NCBI GenBank assembly: GCA_034509735.1 | Contig: JACGWO010000012.1 | Location: 3,658,001 to 3,722,000, forward strand | Source of the DNA: Sesamum alatum | Taxonomy: Eukaryota; Streptophyta; Magnoliopsida; Lamiales; Pedaliaceae | DNA length: 64,000 nt | Reading direction: 5' to 3' | Shown here: one piece after another, positions 1 through 11,454 of the stretch | Layout of the letters: every line of letters starts with the position of its first letter | Position numbering within the stretch: the first letter of the stretch is position 1 | The notes under the pieces: model-generated | The model's database searches: none | Told to the model about the DNA's origin: nothing | What the model saw: only the letters and a program-made list of their open reading frames with translations | Program-made: the position numbers and the translations under genes

Positions 1-370
1 TCATGTTCAACAAAGCACAACATGGAGGCCATAGAATTTCAACCGAAAAACATAATTAAGAACCTACCCGGTTGTAGTTTTATCTTTGTTCCGCTACATG
101 TATTGTTCCCCGTTTTGCACCAAAATCTCAAGAAAGAGACCCTCTAAATCATCTCACTCGCTACACCGGAAAGCAAACAACCCTTGTGCTAGCAAAAAAT
201 TATTTGGGGAGAAGAGACATCGATACACGCTCTCAATTAACGCAATCTACATCTCTTATGTTCTAACTTGAATAAATCAAGAAGAACAAAGTAGAAATCT
301 TGGAGAGTGAAGAAGAGGGATGGACGAAATTCTTGAGAGAGAATTGAGAGATGAGAGTTGAAGAGATTAG

Positions 371-404
<34 letters not shown>

Positions 405-1995
405 AGTATTTATAGAAAATAAAATTTTCTATTCCTACTCAAACTCTTCCAAAGAGGCACACTTGACTAGGATTTTGACCTATAGTCAATCTAGGCTTTG
501 ATTATGTCAAATTAATCATGACCCTTCATCTCATCAATCCCTTGATCAAATCTTGTCCATCCATTTTGATGGGCTTTATGGAATGGGCCTATTTAATTTT
601 AAATTAAATAGTCCCATGGACTTTATATTAAAATCCTATTTAATATCCAAGCCATTAATTAATTAATGGAATGGACTTTATTTAATTCTAAAATAAATAG
701 TCCCATGGACTTTATATTAAATCATCTTTTAATATACCATGCCCATTAATTAGTTCACCCTTTTAATCTAATTAAAAGGGAAGCTCATGCTTTATAAAAT
801 CCATAAATCTAATTTATGAACTCAAGCCCGATTATTCCAAATAATCCATCGAGGTTGAATCTCCAAGAAGTATAATTTAGTTCCATTAAATTAATCCTTC
901 TCCCGGAATTAATTCCAAATTAATTCCCTTTCATTTGGTGTAGCGGGTGTGACTCTTTAGGTTCACCTTTCAGCTAGACTTGGACCTACTTCTTGTTATT
1001 TCATAACCAAAGTAGTCTGTTACCATGGGTGGCCATCTAGCAACGGTCCATGGCACTAGAGACTAGGTGAATATTTGGTGTGAACATTTAGGCTCCGAGT
1101 TATACGCAGGTGCGGTCCTACCGACGCTCGATACGTACGGGTACGGTCCTACTGTCGCCTGTCTCCCGGCCTTTAGTCTAGGGCATGGAATTAGGATGTC
1201 AGTTCCCATTCTTGACTTAGGCATCTATGCTTAATGCTTGAGATAGGTTTAACTCGACGTAGGAAATCCTTTCCTACTAGATCAAGTGCTATGGCCATAG
1301 ACTTTGTGAGTCCAAACCATCTCAGAGCGTATAGGAGATCTCGCTGTCATATCCTTTGACAGGGGACAGATCTTATCTTACAATACACCGTTCTTACATA
1401 CTTCGACTGAACTGGACAAGGCTTATGATGACCATGTGATATAACCCGGTCAAATTTCACCAGATCCAAGATACAGCTTTCGTATGTAGGGGACTGCCGT
1501 GATCCTCAAGTTCGATGACTAATCCCGTACTATCGAAACCGGGAATACGAGTCATACTGACCAAGCCTGAGTGGCTTCCATATGACGATTCCCGCGAGTC
1601 ACCTCAGTCAGCAGCCACCTAGCTAACTGACCCACTAACACTGCATCGACGAGCCTCGTCACTTGTCGATGAAATGCGACTGCAGATGCTTAGTGCAAGT
1701 CTCAAATGGATTCTCGATGCCCTGTCTCGAGATTCCTTTGACTTGGAGTATTTCAGACCGATTCGGCAAAACTGATTTCATGAACCTACCTCCAGGCGCA
1801 GATCCAATTTCCCAAAATGTTATTTCAGTCTGTGGGCATTTGTTCTGACATCGAAACGATGCAAGCAGTAAGCACAACAAACTTATGCCTATGAATCCTT
1901 ACTACATTCATTAATATAATATTACTTGTTCAAAGATTGACGAATAGTTCTCAGAACAGCCAATACCATTGACTTTCTGATCACCTATTCTAACA
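1..1995 (+). mobile_element. Long LTR, right part, left end outside the window
   Basis: This stretch matches the solo LTR at 29301-31333 in the same orientation. Shared blocks include one around 1023-1061 that recurs near 30374-30412 with two base changes, the description-like run of short GC-rich blocks that follows it, and an identical right end. The right end is CACCTATTCTAACA, ending at 1995, as in the other copy. LTRs end in CA, and the paired start TGTTAG is not visible here, so the left end lies before base 1. A TATA-like stretch (tatttatagaaa) lies near 407. No primer binding site follows 1995, so this is a 3' LTR or a solo LTR rather than a 5' LTR. Confidence 0.75.
373..400. repeat. 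(GT)n microsatellite
   Basis: About 14 GT dinucleotide units lie inside the LTR, just upstream of its TATA-like stretch. The solo copy at 29301-31333 lacks this run, so it expanded in this copy. Confidence 0.9.
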
Positions 1996-2435
1996 TTCCC
2001 GCCATAACTCCTAGCTGCTTTGACTTTTTGCAAAGTAAATTAAACTTGGTTTTCAATTACTTTAACTTCATCATAATAATCTTAGTTCAAATATATGATT
2101 TTTAATTTGTTTTTAAAATTGCACGGCTAAAGTGGATATTATAATTTTTGAATAATTGAATAATTTAATAGTAATAACTCTTACACTTTCACATATTTAA
2201 TATTCTAGACTTTTAAATTTCATTTGTTGTATTATCTAATATCATTCCTATGTCATAGTAAAATATAAATAAACTTGCCATGGTTAATTACTACATATTT
2301 TTTGACAATCATACAATTATATTACTTAGCAAGAGCATTCTTGAATTAAAAAAATTTAGCTTCTCTATTAGTGTTTAAATATAAATGACAAATATGTATA
2401 AAAGATTAAATATGAAATTTCTAATTTAAAATTGT
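1996..2435. other. AT-rich intergenic stretch
   Basis: AT-rich sequence between the LTR end and the first LINE fragment. I see no open frame, RNA gene or terminal repeat here. Confidence 0.6.
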
Positions 2436-3411
2436 ATAATTTCCTGTATTTCCATTGTTTCATATTATGTTTGTGTTAATGGTGTTTCTTCTACCTCATG
2501 GATACCAAATAAAGGCATAAGACAGGGGGAACCTATCTCTCCTTATATATTTATCTATTCTACTTATACAAAGAATCATATGGGATAGTAATCATAACAG
2601 GATAGATGCTATGACAACTAGGAGAAACGGACAGAAAATCTACTTTCCTATGTTGATGGTTGTCGCATTTTTGTTCAAGCAAACCACAGATCTATTTTGT
2701 ATATCAGTGAGCTACTTAATAACTATGCTATTATATCAGGTTCAAAGGTTTGTTGGGAAAAATCGAAAGTATTATTATCCCTAATACTCCAAGGCAGATG
2801 CGTTGAGAGATAGCTAAAATTTTGCATATTTCACTCGGTAGTACTGGGGATAAATACCTGGGGTCACCGTATGTTATTGGTCATATGTCTAAAGTTGATT
2901 TCCATAGCATTATTAACAAAGTCAATACCCGTATTAACTCTTGGTAAAACAGGTTTCTTTCATACGCCAGAAGATATGTTTTGGTTAAACATGTGCTTAT
3001 GTCCATGTCTTCATATCACATGTCAGTTTTTAAATTACCTCTCAGTGTTTTGGATCACATTGAGAGAATCTCTAAGAAGTTTTTATGGAACACGAAAAAG
3101 ACATAATGTAGAATTAGTTTGGTCAACTGGCAAATGATAAGTTCTCCAAAAATCATAGGTGGTTTGGGAATTTGGAATCTTCGGATGCTTAATACTGTGT
3201 GTTTAATCAAGTTAGGGTGGCGGTTAACAGAGGCAGGAAACTCTCTTTATTTTCAGGTTTTAAAAACGAAGTATTTTCCTAATAGTGATTTTCTACACTC
3301 TATTGTGAAGCCTTACCACATCTATATTTGGAAACATATTCATAGTACTATCCCTAAGATTCGTAAGTCTAGACGTTGGGTTTTAGGAGATGGTACTATA
3401 AACTTTTGGTC
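2436..3411 (+). pseudogene. LINE reverse transcriptase fragment (copy A)
   Basis: This aligns along its whole length with 6425-7400 of the neighbouring LINE (copy B). It covers the RT palm through the segment before the C-terminal RNase H. The RT active-site box, YVDD in copy B, reads YVDG here (near 2652), so a catalytic aspartate is lost. Homology starts near 2436 and stops sharply at 3411, where the sequence changes in mid-frame to the ORF1 of copy B. It is a dead fragment with both ends missing. Confidence 0.75.
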
Positions 3412-4640
3412 TCTTCATTTCATTCCTACTAAAACTTTCCCCACTAGCCTGTTTGTGTGGATTCAATTACCTAACCTACCAATTGAATATTATGACTTTG
3501 AGGCTTTATTTATAATTGCTAAAATGGTTGGTCGTCCCATTAAAATGGATTCTCACATCTATACAAAGGGCCGCAGTAAATTTGCTCTAATTTGTGTCGA
3601 AATAGATACTTCACTCCCTTTGCCACCATTTAATCATATCTAAAACCACGCACAGCAGATTCGATATGGATTTAGCACTCTGTTTTATTATAGATGTGGG
3701 GTTGTTGGTCACCTTAAAACTACTTGCCCCTTTGAATCACCAGATAGAGACTCCTCATCTTCTCATTCTCGTTTGAATCATGACCCTCCTAATAATCCTC
3801 CCTCCTCTTCACCTCCAACCCCTCCTTCGTCATCCCCGGCTAATGATGTTAAGATATGGGAAATAGTATCTCGAAAACCTCAACGTCGACATAATCTCTC
3901 ACACCAGTTTACTGATTCGGGGTTTTGCACAACTGATATGGTTGTGCCACATCTGGCTTCTACTGCCCGCTATAATGAACAAGTGAATTAGAAACTGATA
4001 GCTAAAGATATTGCCCCAGATTCCCAACGATAGGTGTCTCTCGCAACATGGCCCAATCCGACTGTCACCCACAACCAATTTCAAGTCCTTTTTCCTAACA
4101 ACGTTCATAACGACCAACCCACCGATGACTGTGTTTTTGAAATGAAACAAGAAGAGTCTGTCATAGAGGAGGCCATTGGCTACCCGCCTTTGGCCATCTT
4201 GATTGAGGATAATAATGTGTCTAGAAAATTATATTACGGAGAATATGGTTACTCTGCCTGCCACATCAACTTCTGAGGACCCTATGGACCAAGGTAAGTT
4301 TTCTTCAAACTCTCTACCCATAATGTATACGATCGCCACGTGTCTGGAGATATCGTCAATTGTGCCACATCATAAATCCTTGTCTGAACCCACTGTTTCT
4401 CTACTAGCTGCCCTTTTATGGCCTCTATCTTTGGACACTTCTCAAGAATTTAATGATGGTCCACTTGAAAACGTGGCCAACACCTCTCACAAGGTGTCAT
4501 TGGCTCCAACAAACGCCTTAAGCTTACCCCTTTTACGTCATAACTCGGCTCTTTTTATCTTCAACCCGACTCTTAACTCATCTCCTTTAATACTGGTACT
4601 GTAACTTTTATTCACAGCACAGATCCTCATTTCCCCCTTC
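3412..4640 (+). pseudogene. LINE B ORF1 remnant (DUF4283 and zinc knuckle)
   Basis: The encoded protein would bind RNA as the LINE nucleocapsid-like protein. The first part (3430-3640) reads as the end of a DUF4283 domain, including VWIQLPNLPIEYYD and GRPIKMD. A CCHC-type knuckle follows near 3690-3735, reading YYRCGVVGHLKTTC. Its first cysteine is replaced by tyrosine, so zinc binding is doubtful. A proline-, serine- and threonine-rich tail follows, as usual for plant LINE ORF1. The open frame from 3119 to 3643 is a chimera: its first half belongs to LINE copy A RT. Confidence 0.65.
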
Positions 4641-7600
4641 CGTTTTGTACCAATCAACTCTCTTTCTCACGTGGACCACCACATCACAAACCAGGGCCAT
4701 TTCGTCAAGGCCCACGACAGAAATCAATCCTCTAATTCTCTAGAAATGGACCTTCCCTCACCCACACGCTCAACCCATCTCTTGGTCCTGTGGGAAGGAT
4801 CTGGGTTCTTTGGAATGCAACTGAGCTCACTCTGCGACAATTACACTACATTGCATGGACTATTCATGTGGAGGTTGAGTTTCTTTGTTTACATAACACC
4901 TTTCTCATGACGGCAGTTTACAATTACCTACGGGCTCACCTCCAAAATCAAGTTTGGATCTCCTTAATATCTATTTCATCACAGATCCAAAATTCTCCCT
5001 GGGTTGTCATGGGTGGTTTTAGTAATTTATTACATCCCCATGAAAATATTGGAGGCCGGTTCATGCATGCCAAATCTTCTACATTTCATAATTGCATGCA
5101 TGCATGCAATATCTTCGATTTAGAGTTCCATGGTCATCCTTTCACTTGGTCAAACAAACAATTTGACACCTCGTATATTTGTGAACACTTAGATAGATGT
5201 TTGGCCAACTAGTATTGGCTTCATTTATATCCCCACGACATCGGTATACCATTTGATTTATCCTTTCTCTGATCATTCCCCAATCCTTCTTGATTTAAAT
5301 AAACTGGCCCATCACCCACAAAAGTTTTTTAGATTCGAAAATGCATGATCCCTGCATTCGAATTATAGGAATATTATATTAAAATCGTGGTCACTAATTG
5401 ACTCTAGGGGTTCTGATTTTAGTTTTAAACGTAATTATCATTTGCTTGTGGTAAATATACAAAAATGGAAGAGACAAGTCTTTGGGCAATTAGATGACAA
5501 GATTAATAAATTGTTAGAATTAATAGAGCATACTCAGGCTCAACTTCTGATTTATCGTTCACCTTATTGGTTTTCCCAAGAAAAATTTCTTAATGCCGAA
5601 TTACAACAGCTATTTACAAAAGAATGCATATTGGCACCAAAGATCTAAAGCGTATTGATTTCAATTTAGGGATCATAATACTCGGTATTTTCATGCCTAT
5701 GCTAGCCATAATCGTAGGAGGAATTTTATTCAGGGTTTGGAAAACAGTGACAATGAGTGGATACACGATTCTGTTGATATTGCTAATTCCTTCAAAATAT
5801 TTTTTCAAAATATTAATTCACCGCTAGACTTAGTCTCGGTACAACTCAGTTCGATCCCTATTAGAGGCCGAAAAATAGTTTCTCATCCAACCTATGAGGA
5901 GGAAACATGGGTTGGGCTTTGTAGAATTGGGCCCAACAAGGCCCCAGGTCCCAATGGTTTAAATTCCTATTGTTTTATCACTTATTGGGATATAGTAAGA
6001 TATCAGGTCATGGGTATTGTTCAGGATTTTTTTATTAGATGCATGCTACCTGATTATATTAATGCCATGCACTTTGGTTATTGTTATTCCTAAAAAGCTT
6101 AATCCTTCTTTACCTAGTCACTTTCGCCCTATTAGTTTGTGTAATACAATCTATAAGATTATTTCAAACATAATGGTGGAGCGTTTGAAAGTTGTTATGA
6201 ACTCTTTAGTTTCTCCCCAATCAAAATGCTTTCTTGCCGAAAAGATTTATTTCCTACAATGTGATTATGGCCCATAAAATGTTGTATGGTATGAAATCGA
6301 AGAAAGGTAAAAGGTACTTTATGCCTATGAAACTTGATATAGAAAGGCTTATGATAAACTTAGCTGGGAATCTATTGCTTTCTGTCTAACTAAATACGAA
6401 TTCCCGCCATAGTTTGTTAATTGGATAATTTCCTGTATTTTCATTGTTTCATATTCTGTTTGTGTTAATGGTGTTTCTTCTACCTCATGGATACCAAATA
6501 AAGGCATAAGACAGGGGGAACTTATCTCTCCTTATATATTTATCTAGTCTACTTATACAAAGAAGCATATGGGATAGTAATCATAACAGGATAGATGCTA
6601 TGACAACTAGGAGAAATGGATAGAAAATCCCTATACTTTCCTATGTTGATGATTGTCACATTTTTGTTCAAGCAAACCACATATCTATTTTTTATATTAG
6701 TGAGCTACTTAATGACAATGCTATTATATCAGGTTTAAAGGTTTGTTGGAAAAAATCGAAAGTATTATTATCCCCTAACACTCCAAGGCAGTTGCGTTGA
6801 GAGATAGCTAAAATTTTGCATATTTCACTCGGTAGTATTGGGGATAAATACCTGGGGTTACTGTATGTTACTGGTCATATGTCTAAAGCTGATTTCTATA
6901 GCATTATTAACAAAGTCAATACCCGTATTAACACTTGGTACAACAGGTTTCTTTCATACGCTAGAAGATATGTTTTGGTTAAACATGTGCTTATGTCCAT
7001 GTCTTCATATCACATGTCAGTTTTTAAATTACCTCTCAGTATTTGGATCACATTGAGAGAATCTCTAAGAAGTTTTTATGAAATTCGAAAAAGACATAAT
7101 GTTGAACTAGTTTGGTCAACTGGCTAATGATAAGTTCTCCAAAAATCATAGGTGGTTTGGGAATTCGGAATCTTAGGATGCTGAATACTTCGTGTTTAAT
7201 CAAGTTAAGGTGGTGGCTAATAGAGGCAGATAACTCTCTTTATTTTCAGGTTTTAAAATCGAAGTATTTCCCTAATAATGATTTTCTACACTCTATTCTG
7301 AAGCCTTACCACAGCTATATCTGGAAACATATTCATAGTACTACCCCTAAGATTCGTAAGTCTAGATGGGTTTTCGGAGATGGTACTATAAACTTTTGGA
7401 ACAATGTTTGGATAGATACGTATCCTATTGCATCTCAAGTCTCTGTCATCCCTGAACATCTACAACTTTTACATGTAAACGCTTTTATTACATACAATAA
7501 GCGATGGGATCTATCTCTTGTTGAACACCTTCTTCCTATTTATTTCAAAAATCGTATACTTTCTATACCAGTTCCCATCACACATCATTCCGATATTAGT

Positions 7601-8620
7601 GTTTGGAATTGGGAGAAACTCTGGTAAGTTCTTGATTAAGAGAGCTCATTGTTGGCTCTTTAACTCTTCTCGCTCTGTTTCTACGCCTAATCTTACCTGG
7701 TCTACATTATGGAAACTCAAAGTTATTCCCAAGGTAAAAAATTTCATTTTTCTTTTAGCTTCATGATAGCCTTCCTAACTCCAGTTTCCTTTATATACGT
7801 AGAGAAATTCCTACTCCTCGATCCTTTAGAGGATATTTCTCACACTTTCACTGAATGCCCACCGTTTTTATCTTTATCTAATTACACCTTACCTGAAATT
7901 AAAGAGCTGGGGAATACTAATATCATTATTATTCTACATAAAATGAGGAATAAGCTTCACATGCAAAATCTTTTAGCAAACACCTTGTGGGTAATATGGT
8001 CAGCTCGTAACTTTGCAATATTTCAAAATAAAAACATTAATGCACAGAGTTTGGCACTCAGCAAACCTTCTCACTAGGAATTATGCATGGAATTCATCAC
8101 AAAAACATAAGAAACAATTTACCTGTCTTTGTAAGTGGAATCCCCCACCTCAGTCATACTTTAAGTTGAACATCGATGGCTCATCACTGGGTAGCCCAGG
8201 TCCAATAGCTTGTGGAGGCTTAATAAGAGATAACCATTCTAACTTCATAGTGGCTTTCTGTGAATTTTTGGCACAAAAATTAATAATATGGCGGAGTCAT
8301 GGGCGCTTTGTAATGGATTGTTTCTTGCTCATCAACAAGGTATAAAGCATATTATAGTAGAATCTGATTCTAAAACCTTACTTAATCTATTTTGCAGGAA
8401 GGAACCAGCACTGACGCGCCTTATCCCTTTACTCAGGGATTGTCGGACTCTCTTTACTGAGTTTGGCTCTGTGAAGGCAACCTTTTGCTGCAGGGAGGGG
8501 AATCGTGTTGCTATCTTTCTGCTCATACACCAGCTTCGGAACAAGAACCGCAGATCTTTTTGGAAGTCCCTAATTTTGCTGAAGATGTAACTATTATGTT
8601 TGATTTTATTTTTTGCCCAT
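4640..8620 (+). pseudogene. LINE B ORF2 remnant (EN, RT, RNase H)
   Basis: ORF2 would nick the target and reverse-transcribe LINE RNA. The endonuclease part (4790-5330) keeps PWVVMGGFSN, where functional enzymes have GDFN, so a catalytic Asp and Asn are changed; SDHSPILLD is intact near 5270. I do not see the N-terminal WNCRG-type motif. RT runs from about 5850 (GPNKAPGPNG) through HFRPISLCN near 6120 to YVDD near 6641. Copy A (2436-3411) duplicates part of it. A C-terminal RNase H (8150-8400) shows LNIDGSS, AESWAL and VESDSKTL, giving the usual D-E-D residues. Many stops and frameshifts show it is inactive. Confidence 0.75.
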
Positions 8621-8659
8621 CTCCGAGATAGGTCGAAAACAAAATGAAACATGATCTAC

Positions 8660-9010
8660 TCTCAAAATATCTTCACTAGGTGTTTTGGGATGTTTTGGTC
8701 CAATCCTCCATACAATAATATATTATATAATTTAATCCACCGACAAACAAACAAATATTACTATATACATAAATATATATATTTATAAAAATATATAAAA
8801 GAGACATGATTTGACAATGAATAGTGTTTTTTGTCTCCCAATATACAACACAATATACACAATACATTTTTCTACACTATTTAAAATTAACTCCAAAAAT
8901 AAAGCCAAACATATACCCTATTTCTAACACACACTTATTTATCTTTATTTTTCTCTCTTATATCTTCACAAAAAAAAACATAACACTCCAAAAACAACCC
9001 CAAACATAAT
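8660..9010. mobile_element. Short dispersed repeat (MITE-like)
   Basis: This segment recurs in reverse orientation at about 23905-24510. Shared blocks include cttcactaggtgtt, tattactatatacat, aaaagagacatg, atacaacacaata and actatttaaaattaact. The two ends are similar in inverted sense (gtgttttgggatgttttgg and the complement of ccaaaaacaaccccaaac), which suggests a non-autonomous DNA element. No coding capacity was seen. Exact ends and target duplication were not resolved. Confidence 0.5.
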
Positions 9011-9937
9011 GGTTGTTTTTTAATGACCCTTTTTGTGTTTCCCCTAGACTAATCTCCTTTCCCACTGTAATGAATATGATTCTGCAATGATTTATCATAT
9101 ATATAATGTTTATTTTCAAATAAAAAAATTGATTCAGAAAGAGCCAATAACAATATAAGCTGCCACCATAAGTAAATTTAAACTTCAAATTCTTAGCCTG
9201 GTTGATATAAATTAATGTGTCTACTTCATATATAAATTTAAAGGTATAATTACACCGTCCTCCCCAAAAATTTACTGTAATTATTGGTAAACCTCCTATG
9301 ATTCAACAAATTACATCTAGTACTCTGAAGTTTGTTAATGTCTAACAAATGGATCCCCTCATTAGTAAAAATTTACCGAATTTGTTGATAATAGCAAAAA
9401 AATAAATAAAAATTCATATTTAACCCAGTTGACTTGACCTGTAATAAATAAATAATAAATCAATCGGGATAAATATGAATGTTCATTCAACTTTTTGCTC
9501 ATACCAATATATTCCATGAATTTTGACTAAGGAAATAATCTATTTGTTAAACAAACATCATGAGTAGTCTCTTCAGATGAGAGCCCTCTGTCTCTTGCAT
9601 GTGAGATCCCCGTCTCGTCCCTGAGAGCTCCGATGTTCTTGTGCTCCGACGCCTATTCCAGTCGACCATCGTCGGCTTGTCTAGTCGAAGGGCTGATCCC
9701 TCTCCTCCCTCCATCCATCCGTTCTTATCCCCTTTTGTGCTTTTCCTTTCTCACTTGTCTTCCTATTTTTTCTAGCACTTGCAGGATAATCCTCAATGCC
9801 TACGGCGCGAACTAGGTGTATTGTTCGTTATCCTCTCCTTCTTGCCTGGGGGCTAGTGTACTCGTCTTCCTCTTGGATGTAGAGGAGGCGTCAAAACGGC
9901 TTGGTAAAAACCTAAATTTGACAGAGGTTGAGGATAG

Positions 9938-11095
9938 TTGGGTGGTGCTTGGAACGAAGACTGGGTTGGTAATCTTGATGATTTAGGGCTTTACTTGGTC
10001 GAGCGGCTGCTCGTTTGTAGACCTGCTAAATTTGATTTTTTGAAGGAGACTCTTATATCCGTTATGAACCCAGTAAAAGGCATGGATATCAAATGCATTT
10101 CAGACAATACTTTCCTCTTCGTATTCAACCACGTCCTAGACAAAAATAGGGCCCTTGAGGGGTGCTCGTGGAGCTTTGAAATAAATATCCTAATTCTTAG
10201 TGAGGTGGGTGAAGACAATAATCCTCTGTCCGTCAACCTTAGTTGGTATTTGTTCTTCGTCCATATTCATGATCTGCCGATTAGGAAAATGACCAAATAT
10301 GTTGCAAAATCTATTGGTCACCATATGGGTTGATTCATTGATATGGAACATATGGACGATCATCGTCACTGGAGTCCGACCTTCGAATCCAGGTGCAGAT
10401 AATGTGTACAAACCTCTATTATGATGCATGAAAATACGATCCCCGAACGGTGGGGGACTATTGTCTCCTTCACGTACGAGCGACTACCGAATTTTTGCTA
10501 TCTCTACAGCAAACTCGGTCACTTATCGAAGGATTGTGAACTTCGTTACGAGAAGGGTTTCGAGGATTCTGGCGACTTAACTCCCTACGATTCATGGCCG
10601 AGAGCGGCTCTAGCGAACAGACATATGGCTACGGCGGGTAGTTCTAATTTTGGCAAAGGAAATTTCGGATCCGACATTCCTTATTTTTCTACGCGATTTC
10701 CGCGCCAGAATCAAGCAAAAATAGTGAAAAAATGAATGAATATATTCAGCCCCACTACATCTCGCTCCTTTGATACTCTTGCTGAAAATAGACCAGCTAA
10801 TTCAGGCCATGATTCTCCCTTCACAAGGCAAGGTCAAACTCCAACTCGGCGGGATTTGTCGGCGGCTAATCCCAAGGAAACTCCTCATGTAGATCCCCCT
10901 ATCATGCAACTGGACCCCACACCACCACATGCCCACCTTCCCCAGTCCACTCCTGCACCCAACCCTAAACAAAATTTCCCCCACTCCCCCACCATGCAAA
11001 CCATGCACGTTACGCCCCTACAGCCAACCCATACACATGTTGCTTCTCCCAACTACTCTAAAATTTACATGATACACACTAACCAAAACCACTGA
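9938..11095 (+). pseudogene. LINE C ORF1 (DUF4283, knuckle, Pro-rich)
   Basis: The frame from 9938 gives a DUF4283-like RNA-binding domain; recognisable pieces are KGMDIKCISDNTFLF, CSWSFE and FFVHIHDLP. A frameshift near 10330 is followed from 10421 by PERWGTIVSFTYERLPNFC and a knuckle reading CYLYSKLGHLSKDC. The second zinc-ligand cysteine has become tyrosine. A proline-, threonine- and histidine-rich segment runs from 10736 to 11095, separated by a TGA. The order is typical of plant L1 ORF1. The product would be the RNA chaperone of the LINE particle but is now interrupted. Confidence 0.7.
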
Positions 11096-11454
11096 ACACC
11101 TCCCATGCAGACAACCTTAACCAAGATAATTACTACTTCGATCTCCCTTTGGCCACCCAAGACTTGTCCCAAATCCTAGAAACTCCCACTCATGTCCCCT
11201 CCCTTAATCCACTAACCCTGACCCAACCCTCCTGGACGTCCCAACAACTTTCAACGCCAACCTTCCCCCCTCAACTATCACCATCAAACTCAAACGGAAA
11301 TACACCAGACGGATACCTATTTTTGTCACTTGGGGCCAGCGTAAACAGAAGAGTTCCTCCCAAAAAGACTTGATGGATGTTTCGTTTGTCAGGACAGAAG
11401 CTAAACGTCGCCATCTCATTGACGAAGAGACCTTCACGGCGGAGGCCGATCGTT

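Larger units (their letters stand above)
3412..8660 (+). mobile_element. L1-type plant LINE (copy B), 5' truncated
   Basis: A non-LTR retrotransposon in the order ORF1 (DUF4283 plus zinc knuckle), ORF2 endonuclease, reverse transcriptase, C-terminal RNase H. All domains are on the plus strand and all are broken by stops and frameshifts. The 5' end is missing: ORF1 begins in mid-domain at the junction with copy A. The 3' end is near 8620-8660 and has no clear poly(A) tail. I found no target-site duplication, as expected if the left end was replaced by copy A. Confidence 0.8.
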
